Assembly: GCF_900078335.1 (NCBI RefSeq)
Contig: NZ_FKBR01000006.1
Location: 248,001 to 312,000, forward strand
Source: Bordetella trematum
Lineage (GTDB): Bacteria > Pseudomonadota > Gammaproteobacteria > Burkholderiales > Burkholderiaceae_B
Length of the DNA: 64,000 bases
Reading direction: 5' to 3'
This document shows positions 34,600 through 43,551 of this stretch, piece after piece; position 1 is the stretch's first letter, and each line of letters starts with the position of its first letter. Position numbers and translations under genes: made by a program. The notes under the pieces are model-generated. The model had not been told where the DNA came from. It ran no database searches and was given only the letters and a program-made list of their open reading frames with translations.

Positions 34600-36447
34600 A
34601 TGATGGAGCATCCCGCCGCCCAGGCGGCTCCTTTCGCCCGACGCATGACGCCCTTGCTTGATGCCCCCTCCCCGGCCGCCACTTTGCCGCGACTGCTGCA
34701 ACGCCGCCACCTGCAGCCCCGCTACCAACCTGTTGTCGATCTGGGGCAGGCGCGCCTGCACGGGCACGAAAGCCTGATCCGTGGCCCCGAGGACAGTCCG
34801 TTGCACCTGCCCGATGCCTTGTTCGCCGAGGCCACCCGCCTTGGCCTGCGCAACGAGCTGGAATGGGAGTGCTTTCGGGCCGGAGCCAGCGGCTACGCCC
34901 GCCAGCAGGGTCAGGGGCGTCTGTTCCTGAACCTGTCCGGCGCCGCCATCCTCGCCTACTGGCAGCGCCACGGCACAGAGCTGGCAAGCCGGCTGCTGGC
35001 CGGCACCGGCATGCCGCCCGAACGCATCGTGATCGAGCTGACCGACCACGACCCGCGCTGCGAAGACTTGGACGAGCTGCGGCAAGCCCTGCAGGCCCTG
35101 CGCCAGCGCGGCATGAAGCTCGCCCTGGACGACTATGGAGTCGGCCACGCCAGTCTGCACCTGTGGCTGGAACTGCGTCCCGATCTGGTCAAGATCGATC
35201 GCTATTTCTTTCGCGACATCAGCCGTGACGAAAACCGCCTTGCCTTGCTGCGCGCGCTGCTGGCCGTGGCCCACCAGCTGAAGGCCGTCGTGGTCGCCGA
35301 AGGCATCGAAACCCAGGAGGACCTGCAGACTGCCGCCGACCTGGGTATCCGCTATGCCCAGGGCTGGCACCTGGGCCATCCGCAGGCTGCGCCGGCAAGC
35401 GGCCTGCCCGCCACCCTGGCGGCCAGCCTGCCTTCGACCAGCCTGTCGGCGCAATCCGGCGGCAGCGGCCGCACGGCGCTGCATCTGCGCGTGCAGGCGC
35501 CGGCCGTCTACATCGAGCGCCACAGCAACGACGATGTGCACCGGCTCTTTCAGGAGCAGCGCCTGTTGCATGCCCTGGCCGTGCTCGACGCCCGGGATCA
35601 CCCCGTGGGCATCATCAACCGGCGCGATTTCCTGGAGCATTACGCCCGCCCCTACACCCGCGACCTGTTCGGCCGCAATCGTTGCGACACCTTCATGAAC
35701 CCGGCGCCGGTGCTGGTGGATATCGGCACCTGCATCGACCAGCTCAGCCACGTACTGACCTCGGAAGACCAGCGCTACCTGGCCGACGGCTTCATCATCA
35801 CGCGCAACGGTCGCTATGACGGGCTGGGCACCGGCGAGGCGCTGGTGCGCTCGGTTACCGAGATCCGCCTGGAAGCGGCCCGCTACGCCAACCCGCTGAC
35901 CTCCCTGCCCGGCAACATCCCCATCAGCAAGCGCATTGCACAATTGCTGGATCAACCCGAAGAATTCATCATCGGCTATGCCGACCTGAACAGCTTCAAG
36001 CCTTTCAATGATGTCTACGGGTATTGGCGCGGTGACGACATGATTCTGCTGTGCGCCGAAGCGATACGGCGTCATTGCGACCCGCAGCGGGATTTCGTCG
36101 GCCATGTCGGCGGCGACGATTTCGTGATCGCCCTGCGCAGCGCCGACTGGCAGGCGCGCCTGTCGGCCAGCGTGGCCGAGTTCAATACCCGCGCCATCGG
36201 CCTGTATGACCAGCAGGCCCGCCAGGAAGGCGGCATCCATGCCGAAGACCGATATGGCAGCCTGCGCTTCTTTCCTTTCGTGACGCTGGGCATCGGCGTG
36301 CTGCGGGTGCAGCCTGCGGCGCTGGCCACCGAAGGCAGCCCGCGCGTGCTGCCCGAAGACATCGCCTCAGCGGCCGCCCATGTCAAGCGCCAGGTCAAGC
36401 AACGCAACCTCGCGATGGTGGTCGAGCCCTACCTGCACCGGCTCTGA
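34600..36447 (+). CDS. c-di-GMP signalling protein with EAL-CBS-GGDEF order
   Basis: A 615-residue soluble protein. EAL domain, about 30-265: GHESLIRG (E-S-L version), NLSG, VIELTDHD, LALDDYGVGHASL, VKIDR, VVAEGIET and AQGWHLGH, so the metal and catalytic residues look intact. Two CBS-like repeats, about 295-420 (VYIERHSNDDVHRLFQEQRL, TFMNPAPVLVDIGT). GGDEF domain, about 430-600, with ADLNSFKPFND and the altered signature GGDDF in HVGGDDFVIA. It is likely a phosphodiesterase with a weakened or regulatory cyclase domain that may sense a nucleotide through the CBS pair. The last 81 bp overlap the chemoreceptor gene on the other strand. Confidence 0.85.
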   Translation: MMEHPAAQAAPFARRMTPLLDAPSPAATLPRLLQRRHLQPRYQPVVDLGQARLHGHESLIRGPEDSPLHLPDALFAEATRLGLRNELEWECFRAGASGYARQQGQGRLFLNLSGAAILAYWQRHGTELASRLLAGTGMPPERIVIELTDHDPRCEDLDELRQALQALRQRGMKLALDDYGVGHASLHLWLELRPDLVKIDRYFFRDISRDENRLALLRALLAVAHQLKAVVVAEGIETQEDLQTAADLGIRYAQGWHLGHPQAAPASGLPATLAASLPSTSLSAQSGGSGRTALHLRVQAPAVYIERHSNDDVHRLFQEQRLLHALAVLDARDHPVGIINRRDFLEHYARPYTRDLFGRNRCDTFMNPAPVLVDIGTCIDQLSHVLTSEDQRYLADGFIITRNGRYDGLGTGEALVRSVTEIRLEAARYANPLTSLPGNIPISKRIAQLLDQPEEFIIGYADLNSFKPFNDVYGYWRGDDMILLCAEAIRRHCDPQRDFVGHVGGDDFVIALRSADWQARLSASVAEFNTRAIGLYDQQARQEGGIHAEDRYGSLRFFPFVTLGIGVLRVQPAALATEGSPRVLPEDIASAAAHVKRQVKQRNLAMVVEPYLHRL

Positions 36448-38013
36448 GCGCTTCGGCGCCGCCGGCGCCTGCAATCTGAATACCGCCACCGCCTCGCGCA
36501 GGGCCTGCCCCTGCGCTTCCAGCGTCTGGGCAGCGGCGGCGGTCTGCTCGGCCATGGCGGCATTTTCCTGCGTGTCGTGATCGACCTGCGCCACCGCAGC
36601 ATTCACGGCGGCGATGTCGGCAGCCTGTTGGGCGCAAGCCAGGGAAATCTCGCGCACCTCCCCCGTGACGCCCTCGACGGCCTGCACGATGCCCTCCATC
36701 ATCTCGCCGGCCTGCGCCACATGGCGCGCCCCGGCGGCCACACGCTCACGCGAAGTGTCGATCAGGGTCTTGATTTCCTGGGCCGCCTGCGCACTGCGTT
36801 GCGCCAGCGACCGCACCTCGGCCGCCACCACGGCAAAACCCTTGCCCTGCGCACCTGCCCGGGCCGCCTCTACCGCCGCGTTGAGTGCCAGGATGTTCGT
36901 CTGAAAGGCAATGCTTTCCACCACGCCGACGATCTCGCCGATGCGTTCGGCCGAGGCCGAGATTGCCGCCATGCCGGATACCGCATTCTTGACCGCCTTG
37001 CCGCCGGCGCGGGCGAGCTGCGCGCCTTGCCCGACCCGCTGATTGACCGTTTCGGCGTGCGTGGCCGTCGCCGCCACGGTGTCGGCCAGGCGCAGCATGC
37101 TGGCGGCCGTCTCCTGCAGGGCCGCGGCCTGCCGCTCGGCGCGACGCGACATCTCGGCCGCGCCGCTGGCGATCTCCCCGGCGCTTTCATGCATGTGCTC
37201 GACGCCGCTGCGCACACTGAGCACCGCCTGGGTCAGCCCGCCCTGCATACGCGCCATGGCGCGATAGAGCACACCGATCTCATTCGTGCCCCGATCCTCG
37301 ATGCGCTGCGTCAGATCGCCATCGGCAATGCGCCCGAAGTGCTGTCCGGCAGCGCCCAAAGGCCGCAGCACCGTGCGTCGAAAGCCCTGGCGGATCAGCA
37401 ACGCCAGCAAGGCCACCAGCAGCAGCATCGCCAGTGCGCCCCAGGTCATGAAGTCCATCACCCGGGCGGCCTGCGCCAGCCGCTGCTGCCCCTGGGCGCG
37501 GGCGTAGGCCTGGTAGCCCTCCGCCGCCGCCACATAGGCATCGGTGGCCGCCGGCAGCACCCGTTCGACCAGTTGATTGGCCTGGATGCCGTTCCACCCC
37601 TGGATCGCCGCCGCCAGAGGGGCCAGGGCCTGCAACGCCAGCCCCTCATAGGCCTGCAACACCTGCCCATAGCCAGAGCCGGCCTCATCCGGGTTGGCCG
37701 CCAGCCGCGCCTGGCTCTCAGCTGCCAGCTCCAGCAGGCGGCCGGCGCGCTGCAGCGCTTCGTCGCGGCCCTCTTCGAGGCCGCCTTCCATCAGCGTCTT
37801 GGCGTCGGTCAGTTGAGCGCGCGCCTGAAACAGACGCGCCGTGGTGTCGCTCAGGGCATTGGCGCGCTCGATGTCGCCGCGCCCCAGCGCCTCGATGTGG
37901 GCGCGGTTGATGTTCAAGGCGCCCAGCCCCGCTGCAGCGCCCAGCGCGAACAGCAACACGAACACGGCCATCGTGGCGGTCAGGGCCGTAGCGACCCGCA
38001 GATTTCCAGTCAT
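36367..38013 (-). CDS. Methyl-accepting chemotaxis protein
   Basis: A 548-residue transmembrane chemoreceptor. TM1 is about residues 8-30, followed by a periplasmic four-helix-type sensor (about 30-190) and TM2 (WGALAMLLLVALLALLIRQG). A HAMP domain follows (LRPLGAAGQHFGRIADGDLT) and then the signalling coiled coil with the conserved tip SIAFQTNILALNAAVEAARA. It ends with a glutamate-free basic/acidic tail and no CheB/CheR pentapeptide. The ligand is unknown. No che or flagellar genes are in the window. The 3' end is antisense to the EAL-CBS-GGDEF gene. Confidence 0.92.
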   Translation of the reverse strand: MTGNLRVATALTATMAVFVLLFALGAAAGLGALNINRAHIEALGRGDIERANALSDTTARLFQARAQLTDAKTLMEGGLEEGRDEALQRAGRLLELAAESQARLAANPDEAGSGYGQVLQAYEGLALQALAPLAAAIQGWNGIQANQLVERVLPAATDAYVAAAEGYQAYARAQGQQRLAQAARVMDFMTWGALAMLLLVALLALLIRQGFRRTVLRPLGAAGQHFGRIADGDLTQRIEDRGTNEIGVLYRAMARMQGGLTQAVLSVRSGVEHMHESAGEIASGAAEMSRRAERQAAALQETAASMLRLADTVAATATHAETVNQRVGQGAQLARAGGKAVKNAVSGMAAISASAERIGEIVGVVESIAFQTNILALNAAVEAARAGAQGKGFAVVAAEVRSLAQRSAQAAQEIKTLIDTSRERVAAGARHVAQAGEMMEGIVQAVEGVTGEVREISLACAQQAADIAAVNAAVAQVDHDTQENAAMAEQTAAAAQTLEAQGQALREAVAVFRLQAPAAPKRSEPVQVGLDHHREVALLDLALDMGGR

Positions 38014-38088
38014 GATTCCCCATCGGCAAACGCCCCGCGAGATGCGGGTTATGCCGGAGGATTATCCCGAGCGCTGGTAACAGTTTGT

Positions 38089-39009
38089 TTACATCCGGGG
38101 CGCCACCAAGGCGCCGGCCGCATCTTCCACCAGGGTCTGCACCAGCGCCTGCGCAAACGCCGGCAGCGCCGCCAGGTCGCGCACGCATATATGCAGCTGC
38201 CGCACGCTCCAGTCATCGGTCAGGGGCACCACCGCAATATCCTGGTTCTGCGCCTGGCGCAACGCCACCGACTCGGGCACCACACCCAGGCCGACGCCGC
38301 TGGCCACCATGCGGCAAGCCGCTTCGAAATTACCCACTTCGATGCGAAAGCGAAACGTGCGCCCCAGCGCCGCAGCGGCCTGCAGGAGAAAAGGATGGAT
38401 CGCGCTCCACTCCGACAAGCCGACGAAATCATCATTGAGGGTCTCGGCAAAGGCCACCGTCTTGCGCGCCGCCAGGCGGTGGCGGCTGGGTGCAACCAGC
38501 ACCAGTCGGTCGCGCCGATACGGGATGAACTGCAGCTTGGGATCGGGCGCACAGCCGGCCACCACACCGATATCGGCAGCCCCTTCGGCCACCGCCCGCA
38601 CGATCAGGTAGCTCAGGCGCTCGCGCAGCTCGACATGCACGTCCGGAAAACGCGCCAGGTAGTGCGCCAGCACCGCCGGCATGAATTCGGTGCTGGCCGT
38701 GGTATTGGCCAGTACCCGCACATGCCCCTTCACGCCCTGGGCGAACTCCTGCATCCCGCCGCGCAGCTGCTCGACCTGCTGCAGCACCAGACGCGCATGG
38801 CGGGTCAGCGCCTGGCCGGCCGGCGTCAGCGTGACCCCCTGATTATTGCGCCACAGCAACTGCGTGCCGAACTGCTCTTCCAGATTCTTCACCCGGGTGC
38901 TGGCCGCAGGCAGGGAAAGGTGGGCTTTTTCCGCCGCCCGGGTCAAGCTGTGCCAATCGCCGACATGCACCATGAGCTGCAGGTCGGTCAGGTCAAAATG
39001 GGTTGCCAT
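38089..39009 (-). CDS. LysR family transcriptional regulator
   Basis: A 306-residue LysR protein. The DNA-binding region is LTDLQLMVHVGDWHSLTRAA followed by EKAHLSLPAASTRVKNLEEQ; the effector domain covers about 95-300. It is divergent from the acyl-CoA dehydrogenase gene with a 124-bp gap, the classical arrangement for a regulator of that catabolic pair. The inducer is not known. Confidence 0.88.
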   Translation of the reverse strand: MATHFDLTDLQLMVHVGDWHSLTRAAEKAHLSLPAASTRVKNLEEQFGTQLLWRNNQGVTLTPAGQALTRHARLVLQQVEQLRGGMQEFAQGVKGHVRVLANTTASTEFMPAVLAHYLARFPDVHVELRERLSYLIVRAVAEGAADIGVVAGCAPDPKLQFIPYRRDRLVLVAPSRHRLAARKTVAFAETLNDDFVGLSEWSAIHPFLLQAAAALGRTFRFRIEVGNFEAACRMVASGVGLGVVPESVALRQAQNQDIAVVPLTDDWSVRQLHICVRDLAALPAFAQALVQTLVEDAAGALVAPRM

Positions 39010-39133
39010 GCCTGGAATATCTCGCGCGCTTCTGGCTTGGGAAAGCCGGTGTTAAGCAATGTTGAATAGGCAATTCCGCCGTGCTGCGGCAAAGTCCTGC
39101 CTGTCACCATTCAAAACAAACATCATAGCCCTC

Positions 39134-40294
39134 ATGTCCGACGCCCAGAACGACTATCAAGACATCCGCGAAGCGGTACGCGATCTCTGCAGCCAATTTC
39201 CTTCCGAGTACTTTCGTCGCATCGACGAGGAGCGCGGCTATCCGGAAGAATTCGTCGAGGCCCTGACCAAGGCCGGCTGGCTGGCGGCGCTGATTCCCCA
39301 GGAGTACGGCGGCTCGGGCCTGGGGCTGACCGAGGCGTCGGTCATCATGGAAGAAATCAACCGCAGCGGCGGCAACTCAGGCGCCTGCCACGGCCAGATG
39401 TACAACATGGGCACGCTGCTGCGCCACGGCTCGCAGGCCCAGAAGCGCGAGTTCCTGCCGCGCATCGCCAGCGGCGAGCTGCGCCTGCAATCGATGGGCG
39501 TGACCGAACCAACCACCGGCACCGACACGACGCGCATCAAGACCACCGCCGTGCGGCGTGGCGACCATTACGTGATCAATGGCCAGAAGGTCTGGATCTC
39601 GCGCGTGCAGCATTCCGACCTGATGATCCTGCTGGCGCGCACCACCCCGCTGGAACTGGTGACGCGCAAATCCGAAGGCATGTCGATTTTCCTGGTCGAC
39701 ATCCACCAGGCGCTCAAGAATGGCATGGAGTTGCGCCCCATTGCCAACATGGTCAACCACGAAACCAACGAACTTTTCTTCGACAATCTGGAAATCCCGG
39801 CCGCCAACCTGATCGGCGAGGAAGGCCTGGGCTTCCGCTATATCCTGGACGGCCTGAACGCCGAACGCACCCTGATCGCTGCCGAGTGCATCGGTGATGG
39901 CTACTGGTTCGTCGACAAGGTCAGCGCCTACGCCAAAGAGCGCGTGGTGTTCGGACGCCCCATCGGCCAGAACCAGGGCGTGCAGTTCCCGATCGCCCGC
40001 GCCCACATCAATGTGGAAGCGGCCAGCCTGATGCGCTATGAAGCCGCCCGTCGCTTCGATGCGCACCAGCCCTGCGGCGCCCAGGCCAATATGGCCAAGC
40101 TGCTGGCCGCCGACGCCTCGTGGGAAGCGGCCAACGCCTGCCTGCAGTTCCATGGCGGCTTCGGCTTTGCCAACGAGTACGACGTCGAGCGCAAGTTCCG
40201 CGAAACGCGCCTCTACCAGGTCGCCCCCATCTCGACCAACCTCATCCTTTCCTATATCGCCGAGCACGTGCTTGGCCTGCCCCGTTCCTTCTGA
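39134..40294 (+). CDS. Acyl-CoA dehydrogenase family protein
   Basis: A 386-residue flavoenzyme. The start at 39134 begins at the conserved N-terminus (MSDAQNDYQDIREAVRDLCS). Family signatures are AALIPQEYGGSGLGLTEASV, MGVTEPTTGTDTTRIKTTA (FAD/substrate binding), FGRPIGQNQGVQFPIARAHI and the C-terminal FHGGFGFANEYDVERKFRET. It oxidises an acyl-CoA thioester; the chain is not predictable. It lies 5 bp before a MmgE/PrpD gene, so both act in one catabolic pathway under the divergent LysR. Confidence 0.9.
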   Translation: MSDAQNDYQDIREAVRDLCSQFPSEYFRRIDEERGYPEEFVEALTKAGWLAALIPQEYGGSGLGLTEASVIMEEINRSGGNSGACHGQMYNMGTLLRHGSQAQKREFLPRIASGELRLQSMGVTEPTTGTDTTRIKTTAVRRGDHYVINGQKVWISRVQHSDLMILLARTTPLELVTRKSEGMSIFLVDIHQALKNGMELRPIANMVNHETNELFFDNLEIPAANLIGEEGLGFRYILDGLNAERTLIAAECIGDGYWFVDKVSAYAKERVVFGRPIGQNQGVQFPIARAHINVEAASLMRYEAARRFDAHQPCGAQANMAKLLAADASWEAANACLQFHGGFGFANEYDVERKFRETRLYQVAPISTNLILSYIAEHVLGLPRSF

Positions 40295-40299
40295 TCGCC

Positions 40300-41679
40300 A
40301 TGACGAATACGCCTTCCTCCAATGGCTGCGCAGCCCTGGCAACCTTTGCCAGCGAACTGCGCTACGACGACATCCCGCCGGCTGTGCTGCGGCGCGCCGA
40401 AGATCTGCTGCTCGACACGCTGGGCTCCATACTTGCCGGCGCGCAGGCCCCGGCCGTGCGACACATCGCCGCCTATGCGCGCGCCATGGGGCCGGCGGAC
40501 GGCCCCTGCGAGATCCTGATCGAACGGCGCGGCAGCTCCCCGCTGTTCGCGGCCATGGTCAATGCCGCTGCCGCCCACGTGGTCGAGCAGGATGACGTGC
40601 ACAATGGCTCCGTATTTCATCCGGCGGCGGTGGTGTTCCCCCCGGCGCTGGCCGTGGCCCAGGCCCTGGGCGCCAGCGGCCAGGCCTTGCTGACGGCCGC
40701 CGTGGCCGGCTACGAGGTCGGCATCCGCATCGGTGAGTTCCTCGGCCGGTCACACTACAAGATATTCCATACCACCGGCACGGTAGGCACGCTGGCCGCC
40801 GCCGTGGCCGTGGGGCGGCTGCTCGAACTCAACCCCGAACAGATGTTGCACGCCCTGGGCTCGGCCGGCACCCAGGCCGCAGGCCTGTGGGAGTTCCTGC
40901 GCGATGCCGCCGACTCCAAGCAACTGCACACCGCCCACGCGGCAGCGGCAGGCTTGACGGCCGCCTATCTGGCTCGCGATGGTTTCACCGGTGCACGCGA
41001 TATTCTGCAAGGGGCGCAAGGCATGGCAGCGGGCATGTCGCGCGACGCCAGTCCCGCCTGCCTGACCGACGGCCTGGGCCGTCGCTGGGCGCTGGCCGAG
41101 ACCTCGTTCAAGTACCACGCCTCCTGCCGCCACACCCATCCTGCCGCCGATGCCCTGGCAGCCCTGATGCAGGAGCACGGCTTGCAAGCCGCCGACATCG
41201 CCGCCGTTCAGGCGCAGGTGCATCAGGCGGCACTGGATGTGCTGGGCCCGGTGCGCAACCCCAGCACCGTCCATCAATCCAAGTTCTCCATGGGCACCGT
41301 GCTGGCCCTCATCGCCCTCAAGGGCCGCGCCGGGCTGGCGCAATTCGACGCCGCCCTACACGATCCGGAAGTGGCGGCCTGGCGCGAACGCGTGACGATG
41401 ATCCTCGATGAGGAAGTCGAGGCCGCCTATCCGCAGCGCTGGATCGGCAAGGTCAGTGTGACCACGACCGATGGGCGTGCGCTCAGCGCCCGGGTGGACG
41501 AGCCCAAGGGCGATCCGGGAAACACCCTGTCGCGCCCGGAGATCGAAGCCAAGGTGCTGAGCCTGGGCCAATATGCCAACGCGGCCAGCGCGCCGGAGAT
41601 GCAAGCCTTGTCAGCGCAGATCTGGCGCCTGGCCGAACAGCCCGCCGTGGGCGTGCTGTTGCCGGCGGCCGGTCGCTAG
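40300..41679 (+). CDS. MmgE/PrpD family protein
   Basis: A 459-residue protein of the 2-methylcitrate dehydratase/cis-aconitate decarboxylase fold. Signatures are DLLLDTLGSILAGAQAPAV, HVVEQDDVHNGSVFHPAAVV, GRSHYKIFHTTGTVGTLAAA and FKYHASCRHTHPAADALAAL. Family members handle tricarboxylates or related dicarboxylates, but many in proteobacteria have unknown substrates. The start at 40300 is 5 bases after the dehydrogenase stop. It converges on rph with a 14-bp gap. Confidence 0.88.
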   Translation: MTNTPSSNGCAALATFASELRYDDIPPAVLRRAEDLLLDTLGSILAGAQAPAVRHIAAYARAMGPADGPCEILIERRGSSPLFAAMVNAAAAHVVEQDDVHNGSVFHPAAVVFPPALAVAQALGASGQALLTAAVAGYEVGIRIGEFLGRSHYKIFHTTGTVGTLAAAVAVGRLLELNPEQMLHALGSAGTQAAGLWEFLRDAADSKQLHTAHAAAAGLTAAYLARDGFTGARDILQGAQGMAAGMSRDASPACLTDGLGRRWALAETSFKYHASCRHTHPAADALAALMQEHGLQAADIAAVQAQVHQAALDVLGPVRNPSTVHQSKFSMGTVLALIALKGRAGLAQFDAALHDPEVAAWRERVTMILDEEVEAAYPQRWIGKVSVTTTDGRALSARVDEPKGDPGNTLSRPEIEAKVLSLGQYANAASAPEMQALSAQIWRLAEQPAVGVLLPAAGR

Positions 41680-41693
41680 CCGGCTGCGAGGCT

Positions 41694-42431
41694 TCAGGCG
41701 GCGCGCGCAGCGCGCTGCGCCGCCACCAGCCGGGCGATGCCGCCCTCGGCCAGGCCGAGCATTTCATCGAGCTGCGTGCGGGTGAAGGTGGCCTCTTCGC
41801 CGGTGCCCTGCACTTCCACAAAAGCGCCTGCGCCCGTCATCACGACGTTGACGTCGGCCTCGCAGCCCGAATCTTCCTCGTAGTTCAGATCCAGCACGGC
41901 ACGCCCCTGCACCAGGCCTACCGACACCGCCGCGACGTGATCGCGAATGGGGTTGGCCGTCAGCACCCCGCGCTCCATCAGCCAATGCACGGCATCGGCC
42001 GCCGCCACCCAGGCGCCGCTGATGCTGGCGCAGCGGGTGCCCCCATCGGCCTGCAGCACATCGCAATCAAGATGCAGCGTGCGTTCGCCCAGCGCCTTGA
42101 GATCGAAGACGGCGCGCAGGCTGCGGCCGATGAGGCGCTGGATTTCCTGCGTGCGCCCGCTTTGCTTGCCACGTGCGGCTTCGCGGTCGCCGCGGGTGTG
42201 CGTGGCGCGCGGCAGCATGCCGTACTCGGCGGTGACCCAGCCCTCGCCCCGCCCCTTCAGGAAGGGCGGCACCTTCTCCAGTACGCTGGCAGTGCAGAGC
42301 ACCTGGGTATGGCCCGCCGTCACCAGCACCGACCCTTCCGCATACCGCGTGAAACTGCGCGTCAGGGTGAAAGGACGCAATTCATCGGCGGCGCGGCCAT
42401 CGGCGCGCAGGCATTGGGCGGCAGGGATCAA
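41694..42431 (-). CDS. rph: Ribonuclease PH
   Basis: A phosphorolytic 3'-5' exoribonuclease that trims tRNA 3' ends. Conserved parts are [59 protein letters not shown] and [20 protein letters not shown]. No ATG exists at the expected N-terminus. I choose a TTG at 42431 because it has a GGAG ribosome site 6 bases upstream and gives 245 residues, the normal size; another in-frame TTG at 42461 has no such site. A TTG start would limit translation. It is divergent from yicC. Confidence 0.9.
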   Translation of the reverse strand: MIPAAQCLRADGRAADELRPFTLTRSFTRYAEGSVLVTAGHTQVLCTASVLEKVPPFLKGRGEGWVTAEYGMLPRATHTRGDREAARGKQSGRTQEIQRLIGRSLRAVFDLKALGERTLHLDCDVLQADGGTRCASISGAWVAAADAVHWLMERGVLTANPIRDHVAAVSVGLVQGRAVLDLNYEEDSGCEADVNVVMTGAGAFVEVQGTGEEATFTRTQLDEMLGLAEGGIARLVAAQRAARAA

Positions 42432-42559
42432 GACGGACTCCAACAAGGAAACGGAAATCAAGCCTGCATTGTACGTGTGAGGGCTGCCCCATCGGTTATC
42501 CTGCGGGCATCATTCCCGCCTTGGCGCCTTCTGGCGCCCGTTTTCCAGGATATTCCGCC

Positions 42560-43471
42560 ATGATTCGCAGCATGACCGCGTTTGGCAACGCCCGCGTCGA
42601 CCTCGAACAAGGATCGCTCGCCCTCGAATTGCGCAGCGTCAACAGCCGTTTTCTTGACCTGCACTTCCGGCTGCCGGATGAACTGCGCCACGTCGAAACG
42701 CCCCTGCGTGAGCTGCTGACCGCCCAACTGGCGCGCGGCAAGGTCGAGGTGCGCGCCAGCTTCACCCGCGCCACCGCCACCGAACTGCCGCCCCTGGATC
42801 CGCAATGGCTGGCGCGCGTGGCCGAACAGCTTGACGCCGCGCGCCGCGTGCTGCCCGACGTGGCTGCGCCGCGCCTGACCGAACTGGTCAACTGGCCCGG
42901 CATGCGCAACAACGACGCCATGGACCCGCAAGCATGGGGTGCAGCCTGCATGCAGGCTGCCCAGCAGGCCCTGGCGCAATTGCAGGAAGGCCGCCAGCGA
43001 GAAGGCGAACGGCTGGCCCAGATGATGCGCGACTGCGCCGACGGCGTGGCGCGCATCGTCGAACTGGTCGAGGCCCATCTGCCGCAACTGTTGGCCGATC
43101 ACCGCGAAAAGCTGATCACCAAGCTGCGCGACAGCCTGGAAGCGGCCTTTCCTGCCGGTTTCGCTCACATCAGCGGCGCCGAGCTCACCGAGCGCGTGGC
43201 CCAGGAGGCCGGCCTGTTTGCCCTGCGCATCGACGTGGCCGAAGAATTGTCGCGACTGCGCTCGCACCTGGAAGAACTGCAACACCTGCTGACCGGCAAA
43301 GCCAAGGCCAAGGGCAGCGCCGGCAAGCGCCTGGACTTCCTTTTCCAGGAAATGAACCGCGAAGCCAACACCCTGGGCTCCAAGGCCGGAAGCCTGGAGG
43401 TCACCCGCGCGGCCATGGACCTCAAGCTGCTGATCGAGCAGATGCGCGAACAGGCGCAGAACCTGGAGTGA
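42560..43471 (+). CDS. yicC: YicC family endoribonuclease/stress protein
   Basis: A 303-residue protein with the YicC_N and DUF1732 domains. It starts MIRSMTAFGNARVDLEQGSL, has LRSVNSRFLDLHFRLPDELR, and ends with the family tail GKRLDFLFQEMNREANTLGS followed by LKLLIEQMREQAQNLE. YicC proteins have been described as an RNase family acting on small RNAs. Its neighbour rph is also an RNase; gmk, which often follows yicC, is 4.7 kb further right. Confidence 0.93.
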   Translation: MIRSMTAFGNARVDLEQGSLALELRSVNSRFLDLHFRLPDELRHVETPLRELLTAQLARGKVEVRASFTRATATELPPLDPQWLARVAEQLDAARRVLPDVAAPRLTELVNWPGMRNNDAMDPQAWGAACMQAAQQALAQLQEGRQREGERLAQMMRDCADGVARIVELVEAHLPQLLADHREKLITKLRDSLEAAFPAGFAHISGAELTERVAQEAGLFALRIDVAEELSRLRSHLEELQHLLTGKAKAKGSAGKRLDFLFQEMNREANTLGSKAGSLEVTRAAMDLKLLIEQMREQAQNLE

Positions 43472-43551
43472 TCCCTGACGGCGGGCGCCATCTCCGCGGC
43501 CCGCCGCCTGCCTACGCCAGACGCCCGCTGCTGCCACAGACGTGGCACGGG

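Noticed and set aside
33892-36240. 782-codon minus-strand frame spanning rdgB and the region opposite the EAL-CBS-GGDEF gene
   Set aside because: Only its last 207 codons are rdgB, with a good start at 34515. The upstream part is the antisense shadow of the c-di-GMP gene.
36367-36447. Possible sequencing error creating the convergent overlap
   Set aside because: Both reading frames remain consistent with their families up to the overlap, so no frameshift needs to be assumed; still, neither C-terminal tail is strongly conserved.
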